A DNA stretch of 64,000 bases from Medicago truncatula (lineage: Eukaryota > Streptophyta > Magnoliopsida > Fabales > Fabaceae), in NCBI RefSeq assembly GCF_003473485.1, contig NC_053045.1, positions 34,508,494 through 34,572,493 of the forward strand. Reading direction: 5' to 3'. Position 1 is the first letter of the stretch, and each line of letters begins with the position of its first letter. The position numbers and the translations under genes are program-made. This document shows, in pieces, positions 55,039-64,000 of the stretch. The notes beneath the pieces are model-generated. The model made no database searches, had not been told where the DNA came from, and saw only the letters and a list, made by a program, of their open reading frames with translations.

Positions 55039-57612
55039 GAGTTACTGAAGGAAGCAACGGAGTGTTAAAAATGTTTCTGGCAGTACTAGAATCAAAGAAA
55101 GTATTAATGAGCTCCATATTCCACTGTTTCTGGGGTGTAATCAACAAGTCAGAAACAGTGATGGAAGGCCACTCCAATTGATGATGAGTTGAAGGTAAAA
55201 TTCGTGCAACATTACTGATCCAAGGATGATCCCAAACTGGTATGTGTTCGCCTGTACCTATACTCCACTGAAAACCACTCCGAATCACATCTTTAGCACT
55301 CCAAATACTACGCCAAACATAACTAGGATTATGGCCAATGCTAGCTCCAAAATAGTCACTTCGAGGAAAATATTTAGCTTTGAGTAAACGAGTGATTAGA
55401 GACTCTGGAGAAGAAACCAACTTCCAAGTCTGCTTACCAACCATAGCCATATTAAAGGCCTTAAGGCCCTTAACTCCCATACCTCCATATACCTTTGGAA
55501 CTGAAAGCTGCTCCCAAGATAGCCAGTGTAATCCTCGAGAATTTGTTGAATTATGACCCCACCAGAAGGAATTTAACATTTTTTCTATCTCATTTATGAG
55601 GGAACCCGGAAGAAGGAAAATACTCATCACATAGGAAGGAATAGATTGCAAAACAGACTTAATGAGAACCTCCCTACCAGCCTGCGAGAGACATCTACTA
55701 CTCCAGGAGTTTATTTTACTCCAGATGCGATCCTTAATAAATTTAAAAGTTGCATGTTTGCTGCGGCCAATCATAGAAGGTAGACCAAGATATTTACCTG
55801 TACCCAACACTTGACGAACACCGAGAGTAGTAGCAATAAGATTCTTCAAATCATCTGGAGTATTGCGGCTACAAAATAATTCAGACTTTTGGAGATTAAT
55901 GGCTTGCCCCGAAGCTTCTTCATAAGTAGTCAAAATATTTTTCATACAGACAGCCTCACTCTCACATGCTCTAAAGAAGAGAAAACAATCGTCTGCAAAG
56001 AGAAGGTGAGAAACAACTGGTGCATTTGTGCAAATCGAAGTACCTCTAATATTATTGCAACGTTCGGCTTCACGAATAAGGGAAGAGAGACCTTCAGCAC
56101 AAATGATAAATAAATAAGGTGAGAGAGGATCCCCTTGACGGAGTCCGCGTCCTGGCACAATAGGACCCACTGAAGCTCCATTAACCAAAACCGAGTAATC
56201 AACCGTCTCAACACAAAGCATAATCCAACTAACCCATCGAGATGAAAAACTCATTTGAATCATGATTTCTCGTAGGTAATCCCAATCTAATCTGTCATAT
56301 GCTTTACTAATGTCCAACTTAAGTGCAACATCTTCACTCTTACCTTTTGCCTTAGCCTTCATATAGTGAACAATTTCAATAGCCACCATTGCATTGTCTA
56401 AGATAGATCGACCTGGGACAAAAGCTGACTGATTAATAAAGATACATTTATCTAGTACATGTTTGAGCCTGTTAGCAAGCACTTTGGCTACTATTTTGTA
56501 TACAACATTGCAGAGAGCAATAGGTCGCCAATCCTTCATTGAATTCTGAGAATCACCTTTAGGAATAAGCGTAATATTAGTAGAATTGACATGTGGTGGG
56601 AAAGCACCACTAGCTAGCCAATGACAACCTGTCTGATAGACTTCATGACCACAAGTATCCCAAAAATGTTGATAGAAACCTGGATTAAAACCATCTGGAC
56701 CTGGACATTTATCTGCTTGCATGGAGAAAGCCGCCTGTTTGAATTCTTCTAAGGTGAAATTCGCAGTCAACATATCATTATCATCTCTGGTGATTGAAGT
56801 TGGAACCAAATTAATGACACTTGCACGCGAGCTTGGTGATTTTTGAAAGAGATGCATGAAATAATCACGTATAATGTGCTTCAGACCATCTTCAGTTCGA
56901 CATTCGATACCATTCTCATCCTCAAGATGCTCAATTCTATTCAACTTTCTTCTGGTGCTTGCTGCCGCATGAAAAAACTTCGTATTAAGATCCCCATCTC
57001 GATACCAAAATGTCTTAGCACGTTGTTTCCAAAACATATCATCTTTGATCAACAATTTATCTAACCTCTGTCTTAACATATTGAAATAATTCACATTAGA
57101 GGCATCCACATGTGAACGGATAGTTTCAAGCTTACGTTGAGTCTTGCGAATCTCTTGTCTGGTGTTTTGGTTAGTATTCATACTCCATTTAGATAGATCC
57201 ACAGCACATTGATTAAGTTTATTCACAAGAGGACGATCACCATAACCTTGCCATCTTTGAGAAACAAAAGGCCCAAACTCAGGTTCAACAAGCCACGCAT
57301 TCTCAAAGCGAAAGCGACGTTGACCGGGACTAGGCGCAGGCTGCGGAGCACAATCCAACAAAAGAGGGTAATGATCAGAAGATGTGGTAGTAAGACATTC
57401 AAACTTAGCGTTCTGAAATTTATCAAACCAACTATTATTAGCCATAGCTCTATCCAATTTCTCCTCCACAGCGCGGACAGTTCCAAGACTTTTGAACCAA
57501 GTGAAAGCATAACCATCCATATGAATATCAGCAAGCCTAGCATCCAAAACAGCTTGCCGGAAACCTTGAATAAGCCATGGTTGACGATCAGACTTTCCTT
57601 TCTTTTCATCAG
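55022..57612 (-). pseudogene. LINE ORF2, 5' part: endonuclease C-terminus and reverse transcriptase
   Basis: The frame is open from the 5' truncation point (SDRQPWLIQGFRQAVLDARL upstream of the first in-frame candidate start) to a TGA at 55022-55024. It has the endonuclease end (GYAFTWFKS, SDHYPLLLD) and then RT motifs in order: PGPDGFNPGFYQHFW, LIPKGD...DWRPIALCNVVYKI, SAFVPGRSI, LKLDISKAYDRLDW, GLRQGDPLSPYLF and the catalytic FADD. At its end a TGG has become TGA and a T run has gained one base, together splitting ORF2 from the zinc-knuckle part. Otherwise no damage is visible in ~860 codons. Confidence 0.92.
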
Positions 57613-57659
57613 CTGTTTAATTAAGAGATAAACTTTAAAAATCGTTATTCCTATTCCTA

Positions 57660-58215
57660 TAACAATTTCCTCCTATTTTGTTTCCAACACAACAATAAAC
57701 AGATAAACATAAAAAAAAAAAAAATACAATTTCCTCTTTGTTTCCAACACAACAATAAATAGATAAACATAAAAAAAAAATCACTATTATTAACAAATTC
57801 TTCCTATTATTTCCATTTAAACGATTTCATGTCATCTCCTACTTTATTTTTTGAACTTGCGTAAGTAAAATGTATAATACTCTTCATCTTTTATTTATTT
57901 TAGGATTTTTTTTACCATTACTATCACTCTTATTAACAAATTCTTCCTATTATTTCCATTTAAACGATTTCATGTCATCTCCTACTTTATTTTTTGAACT
58001 TACGTAAGTAAAATGTATAATACTCTTCATCTTTTATTTATTTTAGGATTTTTTTTACCATTACTATCACTCTTATTAACAAATTCTTCCTATTATTTTC
58101 ATTTAAACGATTTCATGTCATCTCCTACTTTATTTTTTAAACTTGCGTAAGTAAAATGTATAATACTCTTCATCTTTTATTTATTTTAGAATTTTTTTTA
58201 CTCTTACTTATTCTT
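57660..58215 (+). repeat. Tandem repeats in the small Helitron: ~60-bp pair and 143-bp triplet
   Basis: A ~60-bp unit containing TTTGTTTCCAACACAACAAT occurs twice (about 57665-57780). A 143-bp unit containing TAACAAATTCTTCCTATTAT starts at 57791, 57934 and 58077. Copies differ by single bases (for example TTGCGTAAG and TTACGTAAG). The array ends just before the Helitron hairpin. Confidence 0.92.
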
Positions 58216-58231
58216 ATATATTAGTCGAAAT

Positions 58232-58262
58232 GACTCGTACGACGCACGGGTCTAAAATCTAG
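58232..58262 (+). other. Helitron 3' terminal hairpin and CTAG end
   Basis: GACTCGTACG pairs imperfectly with CGCACGGGTC, followed by TAAAAT and CTAG (58259-58262), then host T. CGCACGGGTCTAAAATCTAG is a frequent plant Helitron end. Confidence 0.8.
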
Positions 58263-58465
58263 TTTTAGTAAATGGAGAGAATCTTAGCCCGTAGATTAGA
58301 GTAGAAGATGAAGTGGAGGCATCTTTTGGCGCTAAACAAAAACGAAAAGCAAAAATTAATCAATTAAATCTCCACCGTCCATTTACAAAGCAACTCAACG
58401 AGGAAGACCATTGCCAACTCATCAATCCGTCTCGGTTTCCATCAAACACAGAAGTCCACATCAGC

Positions 58466-58521
58466 GATCCGCGTGAAACATTATCAGCCAATCAAAACGT
58501 GAATCGCTTCTCTATATATAA
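58466..58521 (+). promoter_or_regulatory. Histone H2B promoter: octamer, CCAAT and TATA
   Basis: GATCCGCG (58466-58473) is the inverse of the plant histone octamer CGCGGATC, an S-phase element. GCCAATCA follows at about 58487, and TATATATAA at 58513-58521, 86 bases before the ATG. The Helitron ends ~200 bases upstream of the octamer, so the core promoter is undisturbed. Confidence 0.8.
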
Positions 58522-58606
58522 CAATCACTTCATTCTCCAATTCACTACTCAATTCAGTTCCCAAATTCAAAACCCTAACAAGTAATTCAAATTTTCAATT
58601 CCTTCA

Positions 58607-59053
58607 ATGGCGCCAAAAGGAGAGAAGAAGCCAGCAGAGAAGAAACCAGCAGAGGAGAAGAAGTCCACCGTCGCTGAGAAAGCTCCGGCGGAGAAGAAGC
58701 CGAAGGCCGGAAAGAAGCTTCCAAAGGAAGGTGGTTCAGCCGCCGGAGAGAAGAAGAAGAAGAGAAGCAAGAAGAGCGTTGAAACATACAAGATCTACAT
58801 CTTCAAGGTTCTGAAACAAGTTCATCCAGACATTGGTATCTCAAGCAAAGCCATGGGTATCATGAACAGTTTCATCAATGATATCTTCGAGAAACTCGCT
58901 CAAGAATCATCCAGACTTGCTCGTTACAACAAGAAGCCAACAATCACTTCAAGGGAAATTCAGACCGCGGTCAGGCTTGTTCTGCCCGGTGAATTGGCCA
59001 AGCATGCTGTTTCTGAGGGTACCAAGGCTGTCACTAAGTTTACTAGTTCTTAG
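58607..59053 (+). CDS. Histone H2B, 148 aa
   Basis: A core histone that pairs with H2A in nucleosomes. The gene is intronless. The N-terminal tail is Lys/Pro/Ala-rich ([19 protein letters not shown]..., residues 1-55). The histone fold follows ([23 protein letters not shown] ... [14 protein letters not shown]), then [46 protein letters not shown]. The C-terminal helix carries the conserved [12 protein letters not shown] with the Lys that is monoubiquitinated in plants. Length and sequence are normal for plant H2B. The octamer/CCAAT/TATA promoter upstream indicates S-phase expression. Confidence 0.97.
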   Translation: MAPKGEKKPAEKKPAEEKKSTVAEKAPAEKKPKAGKKLPKEGGSAAGEKKKKRSKKSVETYKIYIFKVLKQVHPDIGISSKAMGIMNSFINDIFEKLAQESSRLARYNKKPTITSREIQTAVRLVLPGELAKHAVSEGTKAVTKFTSS

Positions 59054-59609
59054 ATTTGAAAACTACTTCGTTGTTGTTTATTGGTGTTTAGTTTCGTAGA
59101 TCCGTGTTTTTAGGTTTCATTAGTAGCTTTCCCCTGTTTTAATGATGTAATTGAAGGATTTTGATCTGGCTGATCCTTCTTTTTTGTGTTATAATGGTGG
59201 GATTGATTATATATGACTTCTAAAATGTATCGTACATTGATCCGCATCATACTTTTGTGCGTAACTTCTTTCAGTACTAATTTTTAAAGTTATTTAATTC
59301 ACATGATCTTAAATGAATTATTTGAAGATAAAGAAACACGGGCCAGAAGATAGACATAGAACCGTTCGACTTCACTTCAATGTTAGTACAAATTGAATAC
59401 CGAATTGAAAAAAAAAAGTACTTTTAAGCAAACCAGTTAAGTACACTCATCTATTATTCTAACTTGGCCATATGTGTAAACTGATTAAACCAACGCAACA
59501 ACGACTCAATTTTTCATAAATGAGTGAGCTCCACAACGCTACTTTACTTTTGAGCAATCCATTTGTTCTAAAAATGATGCTTTTTATTGAAGAAAAATGT
59601 GAAATATTA
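59054..59609. other. 3'UTR of H2B and spacer
   Basis: The UTR contains TGATCCTTC and AATGGTGGGATTGA, also found after the second copy and the third, broken copy. No other feature. Confidence 0.5.
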
Positions 59610-59990
59610 CGTTGACGCTCTTTGCTAAAACCCACCTTCATATTTTGTTTCAATGGAACTTTATTGACATCGACGGGGGTTGTGAACAACAAAATAAATC
59701 CTTCCACCATCTTTAAAAATGTCCTTTATGTTTCAAAATTGTCCACAAACTTTGTCTTTAAACAAAACTTACAATTTATCATCATACAGGGTAATTTTTC
59801 TAAGAAACCCTTGTGTATATCACGATTAAACATGCTAGAGAAGAAAATGACTTTTAGACTTTTACTGTGTTGAAGAATTGATTTGCCCAAATTTTGAAAA
59901 AATAATGTGCAAGTTGCGAACAATACATATTCACCTGGCTGGGAGGGAATTTTAGAGATTAGAGATATTAATAATCCACTATCCAACTAG
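59610..59990 (+). pseudogene. Possible Ty1/copia gag-pol fragment
   Basis: The + frame 59622-59873 contains STIFKNVLYVSKLSTNFVFKQNL, close in pattern to the copia protease/pre-integrase stretch L.NVL.VPKLSTNL.S...L. It is preceded by a GTLLTSTG-like start, and no further domain is found. A short, old fragment; the match rests on ~20 residues. Confidence 0.45.
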
Positions 59991-60386
59991 CTTCAGTTCA
60001 TTGCTTAAGTAGACTATGTTCAATGTATTTTAGGAAATAATGCTAGCTTATTTGCTCACTTCATTGTCATTGTGATTGACATGTTTATATAGTATGTATG
60101 CTGCTGCTGATTGCAAGAGAACTGTAAGCACATACAAACCAATTCTCTTCCTATTTTCACAATTCCATATGCTAGTAAACAAATCTAGAAGAATACTTTA
60201 TTGCCAGATTGTAGGATGAATGAATATACAACATTTTACCCCCCAAACATTGGCATCAGGACAAATTAATTACCTATAATCTTCAGCACAAAACTAGCTG
60301 GAAGTTGATATATGCTATTATGATGCCAATCCACTGATCTGCATTTGTACGTCACTACTCGAGGTTCCAAGTTCTCAATCCTTTGA
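59991..60386. other. Spacer upstream of the second H2B
   Basis: No match to the first H2B promoter is seen: the octamer and a well-placed TATA are missing. Only the last ~15 bases before ATG (CTCAATCCTTTGAATGG) resemble copy 1. Confidence 0.5.
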
Positions 60387-60833
60387 ATGGCGCCAAAAGG
60401 AGAGAAGAAGCCAGCAGAGAAGAAACCAGCAGAGGAGAAGAAGTCCACCGTCGCTGAGAAAGCTCCGGCGGAGAAGAAGCCGAAGGCCGGAAAGAAGCTT
60501 CCAAAGGAAGGTGGTTCAGCCGCCGGAGAGAAGAAGAAGAAGAGAAGCAAGAAGAGCGTTGAAACATACAAGATCTACATCTTCAAGGTTCTGAAACAAG
60601 TTCACCCAGACATTGGTATCTCAAGCAAAGCCATGGGTATCATGAACAGTTTCATCAATGATATCTTCGAGAAACTCACTCAAGAATCTTCCAGACTTGC
60701 TCGTTACAACAAGAAGCCAACAATCACTTCAAGGGAAATTCAGACCGCGGTCAGGCTTGTTCTGCCCGGTGAATTGGCCAAGCATGATGTTTCTGAGGGT
60801 ACCAAGGCTGTCACTAAGTTTACCAGTTCTTAG
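60387..60833 (+). CDS. Histone H2B, second copy, 148 aa
   Basis: The coding sequence differs from the copy at 58607 at five bases by my reading, giving two changes, A98T and A134D. A134 lies in the C-terminal helix (KHAVSEGTK in copy 1, KHDVSEGTK here), a position usually kept as Ala. The N-terminal tail and histone fold are otherwise identical, and the frame is intact. It lacks the octamer/TATA arrangement of copy 1, so its expression is uncertain. The identity stops within a few bases of both the ATG and the stop codon. It could be an active variant or a copy kept young by gene conversion. Confidence 0.92.
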   Translation: MAPKGEKKPAEKKPAEEKKSTVAEKAPAEKKPKAGKKLPKEGGSAAGEKKKKRSKKSVETYKIYIFKVLKQVHPDIGISSKAMGIMNSFINDIFEKLTQESSRLARYNKKPTITSREIQTAVRLVLPGELAKHDVSEGTKAVTKFTSS

Positions 60834-61930
60834 ATTTGAGATCTAGTTTCCTATAGGTTGTTACTATGTCTGTTTATGCACCATTAGTCTTTTTTTTTTT
60901 TGTAGTTTTTTTTTTGTTTTTGATTTGTAATGAACTGATTGGATCTTGTTGATCCCTTTTGTTAATGAAAATGGTGGAATTAATGATCTTTTTTGTATAT
61001 ACTATAATTGTGCAAGTTTATGTTTTATTTGTTTGGGCCAGAGTAACCAAGATTCAATATCTTTGTACTATTTGAATATTGTTGGCTTTTTTTTTTTTAT
61101 TTTTTTTTTATGCTTTTATAGAGATGAAATGTATATTTGGTTTGGTGTTTACTCCATATTGATGTTTGTCAATCTGGGTTTTCGATATGAAGGGACGTGG
61201 GCACGATGCACTGTTAGGTGTTGTACCATCTGTTTTGAATTCCTAATTCCCAACTCTAGTGTAGGAATGTGGTAGAAGAGATCTGTACACATTTTAGGCT
61301 TGTTCTTCCGGGAGAATTGGCGAAACATGTTGATTCCGAGGGCACGAAAGCTGTTAGTATTAAGTTTACAAGTTCTTAGATTTGGGGATCTTGTTAAAAA
61401 GTTGCTATCTCTCATCTCTGTTTAAGATCCACTATTTTTTTTTTATTGAACTGTAATGAACTAATGGGATCTTGTTGATCCTTCTGTTGAAGAAAATGGT
61501 AGAATTAATAATATTAGATTTCAAAAATATTTATTTGGTATAACTGTGCAAGTTTATGTTTTATACTTGACCACTATTCTCCTTTTAAACATTGATGGCC
61601 TTTGTAGCATACACTTTTGCTTGAAGGTGAGGTTGGTGTTTGGTATTGGCATGTGATTGTGTTCAATTATGTCATTTTTTTAAATTACAATCGATGTTGT
61701 GTCGAAGTGTGTGTGTTGTGCCGGTGCTTGTGTTATTGTTTCATAGTTGAAGAGACATGTTTAGCCCTTTAAAGAGATGAAACTGAGTTGCTAGCTGAAG
61801 CGTGCAAATGAATGGACATATTATGTTGTTAGGTGTTGCACAAACTGGTTTGCATTCTGAATTCCCAACTCTCTATTGTAAGATTGCGGTAGAAGAGGTT
61901 TATACACACTTTTATGAGCTTCCATTTCTA
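60834..61930 (+). repeat. Tandemly duplicated H2B 3' flanks
   Basis: The flank of copy 2 (GAACTGATTGGATCTTGTTG, GCAAGTTTATGTTTTAT, GGTGTTG.ACCATCTGTTTTG, AATTCCCAACTCTAGTGTA, GTAGAAGAG) recurs about 500 bases later after the broken third copy (61450-61930), in the same order and diverged. The unit therefore comprises an H2B 3' end plus ~450 bases of flank. The open frames at 60946 and 61149 lie in it and are not supported. Confidence 0.75.
61296..61379 (+). pseudogene. Histone H2B C-terminal fragment
   Basis: The + strand reads [27 protein letters not shown] then TAG, the last 26 residues of H2B with AV changed to VD and one extra codon (SI for T). The sequence before AGG is unrelated to H2B, so the gene is cut at the 5' side. 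TTTTAG just before it resembles a splice acceptor, but no upstream exon is evident. Confidence 0.9.
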
Positions 61931-62756
61931 GCAACGGGTAAGATTGCATGTAATGGTTAGTTATGCAGAAAATTGTTCTACAGCAAGTTTGCATATTTAG
62001 TGCTATTAGTGTATGAAACTTGCATTATCCTTGTGGTAATGTTATAAAAAAAGCATCCTGCAGTTTTTGTTATAACTCAGCATAAAGTTTGTGTTCTACC
62101 ACTCCAGTGTTGCAGAATATTCTGCATTTTAACGACCAAACTTGTGCAGAAAACTACGGATGCTTTTGCTGTAGTTCTGCATAAGAGTTCTACATTATGC
62201 TGATTGTAATTTGTAAGTTACGAAATGTTTTCTTTTGCGCGAGGTGAACATGATTATTGCTTGTACATATATAAGATCAAGCCCGAAAACTTATTCATCA
62301 TCAAAATCTATAGTCTGCTTTTGTAACTGAGTAAGCTTAACTGAATTAGAAAAAGTTTTGGTTTCAAATCGAATCAAAGTCTTTTCTGTGTTGATTGCTG
62401 CCGTTTAATTATTGATCTAATGAAATAGAAAGTTCAAATTAATTGATATTCTGTTTATAGGCGGTCTCTAATAACACAGAGAAGAGATAGTCAGGGAGAA
62501 TAAACATTGAGATAAAGAATCACTGAGATGCTCATAAGAAGGAAGCGTTTGAGAGCGTCGCTGAACTGAACAACGTTTAAATTACAACAACTTTCTCACA
62601 TCTGATATTGCTGTTGTGCTCGTTGCGATTTTTCTTCTAATTATTTGATGGTGATTGCTAATCCAACCCCTTGAAAATGCTGGATTTCGCTGGAAGCTAA
62701 CTTTTGGCAATGTATAATTTTAACAACAGTGAAATTCGGCAATGTATAATTACACA
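61931..62756. other. Intergenic, nothing recognised
   Basis: Contains several TGCAGAA/TTCTGCA phrases (61960-62180) and no gene. Confidence 0.4.
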
Positions 62757-62990
62757 GTGAAATTCATCAATTCTAATAGCTTAAATCAGAAAAACAGTGA
62801 AATAAGTCAATTCTAACAACTTAAAATCCAAAAAACCCTGAAATCAACAACTTCTAACAGCTTACACAATGAAATTCATCAATTCTAATAGCTTAAATCA
62901 GAAAAACAGTGAAATAAGTCATTTCTAATAACTTAAAATCCAAAAACGCTGAAATCAACAAATTCTAACAGCTTAAAATCAATAAGCATT
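62757..62990 (+). repeat. Two-copy tandem repeat, about 112-bp unit
   Basis: TGAAATTCATCAATTCTAAT begins copies near 62758 and 62870. Both run through AATCAGAAAAACAGTGAAAT and CTAACAGCTTA. Shorter internal repeats of TCTAA(C/T)A(A/G)CTTAAA are also present. Confidence 0.88.
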
Positions 62991-62994
62991 GAGA

Positions 62995-64000
62995 TCAGTG
63001 GCGGAGCCAGGAAATTTATGGAGCCTGGGCGAAAAATTAATCGTAAATTCACATGTGACATAATATATAAACAGTCATAAATCGATTTTTTTTTTATTTT
63101 ACCTAAAAAAAATCAAAATAAATGAAGTTTATCATTTTATCAACAAAAGGACAATTTAAAATAGGGTTATTAATTTAAATTAACCACGTAATATACGTGA
63201 AGTCTGAAAATTGACCCTGTAATTAAATAACATGTATTCTGACCATGTAATTCGAGATTTTTATTATTTATAACCTGTAATATACGCGAAGTCCAAAAAA
63301 GCAACTGAGAGATTGAATTTTTTCATGATTTTCCAGCGGCGAGTTAAGAACGTTAAAATATGGCTTTAACAAAAAAATTATAAATTTTCGACAAACGACA
63401 AATTAATTATGAATTTTTAAAGTGTCAAAAGCTCAAAAAACAAAACAACAGAAATCTCGATCTATAAATCAAATTTTGAGCTCATTATTTGCAAAGACAT
63501 CTATAAAAATACATAAAAGGGATTTGTAAAGTTTCATAGCATTTCGAAATCGTTTAAATTTATTTTGATTTTTCAACTGAAACGTGCAAAATTGAAATTT
63601 TGTTCCGCGTAAGCGTATACTCACAAGTCAAATTTAGTTCCCTAATTTTGTAGGCATGACTAGAACATGATAAGAAACATTCACAATGAAATTTTGTAAA
63701 TTTTAAACGAGATACAAATTAATTATAAATTGTTTAAGAAATTCATAATTATGAGGGAATAAAAATTCATAATTAATTTATCTCTGGTCGAAGAAATTTA
63801 ATTTTATGTAAAGCTATATTTTAACGTGCTAAACATGTAAGAAAAAAATAGTGAAAAAATTCAACATTTAGGTCACATGTTTAGACTACACGTATATTAT
63901 AGGGTGGTCAAAATTAAATAAGAAGAAATTCAAGTTACAATGTTAGAGTATATATTTTGTATTTTATTGGGTCATTTTTCAAACATAAAGTATATTAAAG
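62995..64000. other. AT-rich DNA, probably the start of a transposon cut by the window end
   Basis: CAGTGGCGGAGCCAGGAAAT at 62997 is typical of the end of a common plant DNA transposon family. No second end is in the window. The interior has repeated phrases ACGTGAAGTC / ACGCGAAGTCC and AATTATGAATTT, and no coding sequence. Confidence 0.4.

Larger units (their letters stand above)
53933..57612 (-). mobile_element. L1-type LINE, 5'-truncated, 3.7 kb
   Basis: A 16-bp target duplication, CTGTTTAATTAAGAGA, flanks it (53917-53932 and 57613-57628). The 3' poly-A tail appears as T's at 53933-53942, followed inward by the GTCAAA-type end. The reverse strand encodes the second half of the endonuclease, RT, zinc knuckle and RNase H. 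ORF1 and the first half of the endonuclease are lost at the 5' cut (57612). The exact duplication and the nearly open ORF point to a recent insertion. Confidence 0.95.
53817..58262 (+). mobile_element. Small non-autonomous Helitron, host of a LINE
   Basis: The 3' end has a hairpin (GACTCGTACG / CGCACGGGTC, 58232-58252, with two mismatches that look like C-to-T type changes) and CTAG at 58259-58262, followed by T. A possible 5' end is TC at 53817 (A|TCTTTATATATAAAA). Removing the LINE and one target duplication leaves about 750 bp with no gene. The 3' half is made of 143-bp tandem repeats. The 5' end is the weak point of this call. Confidence 0.6.

Noticed and set aside
55942-57609. Extra frames on both strands within the LINE
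   Set aside because: They overlap the RT frame, which carries the conserved motifs in order.
58567-58791. Reverse-strand Ser/Phe-rich frames over the H2B N-terminus (also at 60266-60571)
   Set aside because: They are antisense readings of the Lys-rich histone tail.

Overview
The window is nuclear DNA from a higher plant, most likely a legume of the Medicago/Trifolium/pea group. The evidence is spliceosomal introns in AT-rich DNA, RRM glycine-rich RNA-binding proteins, a plant-type histone H2B under a plant histone octamer promoter, and the repeat families present. The exact species cannot be read from the sequence alone.

The host genes are few. There are three paralogous glycine-rich RNA-binding protein (GRP7-type) genes on the + strand: the 3' end of one at 1-171, a complete one at 26430-27301 and a complete one at 43662-44467. 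There are also two almost identical histone H2B genes (58607-59053 and 60387-60833), followed by a broken third H2B copy (61296-61379). A fragment of an intron-containing histone H3 gene lies at 18972-19190 on the - strand.

Most of the remainder is transposable elements, many nested. A Mutator-like MITE (arms 1085-1597 and 17443-18006) is split by a ~15.8 kb Helitron (1598-17442). That Helitron carries an apparently intact 12-exon RPA-like gene (2555-5036) and an apparently intact multi-exon Rep/helicase gene (7987-15201), so it is a candidate autonomous element. A second Helitron (about 30236-36905) carries a shortened RPA-like gene and a two-B3-domain gene; a 3.4 kb solo LTR sits in an RPA intron. 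A third, small Helitron (about 53817-58262) contains a 3.7 kb 5'-truncated L1-type LINE with a 16-bp target-site duplication. Its 3' end lies about 345 bp upstream of the first H2B start codon. A copia remnant (about 52130-53400) is interrupted by a 316-bp MITE.

Other elements are a 2.1 kb solo LTR (19697-21794), a hAT-like element (39215-40009), Tourist-like MITEs, a tRNA-derived SINE (49604-49741), a long fold-back element (48515-49248) and three degenerate LINE fragments. A Pack-MULE-like element (45074-46479) carries a ubiquitin-ribosomal-protein fusion fragment.

The strongest points for follow-up are: (1) the intact RPA plus RepHel Helitron, with a tandemly duplicated exon module in the N-terminal part of RepHel; (2) a ~55-bp intronic segment kept almost unchanged in the two complete GRP genes and containing a strong cryptic 5' splice site, which fits autoregulatory splicing; (3) H2B coding sequences that are ~99% identical while their flanks diverge, which fits gene conversion.
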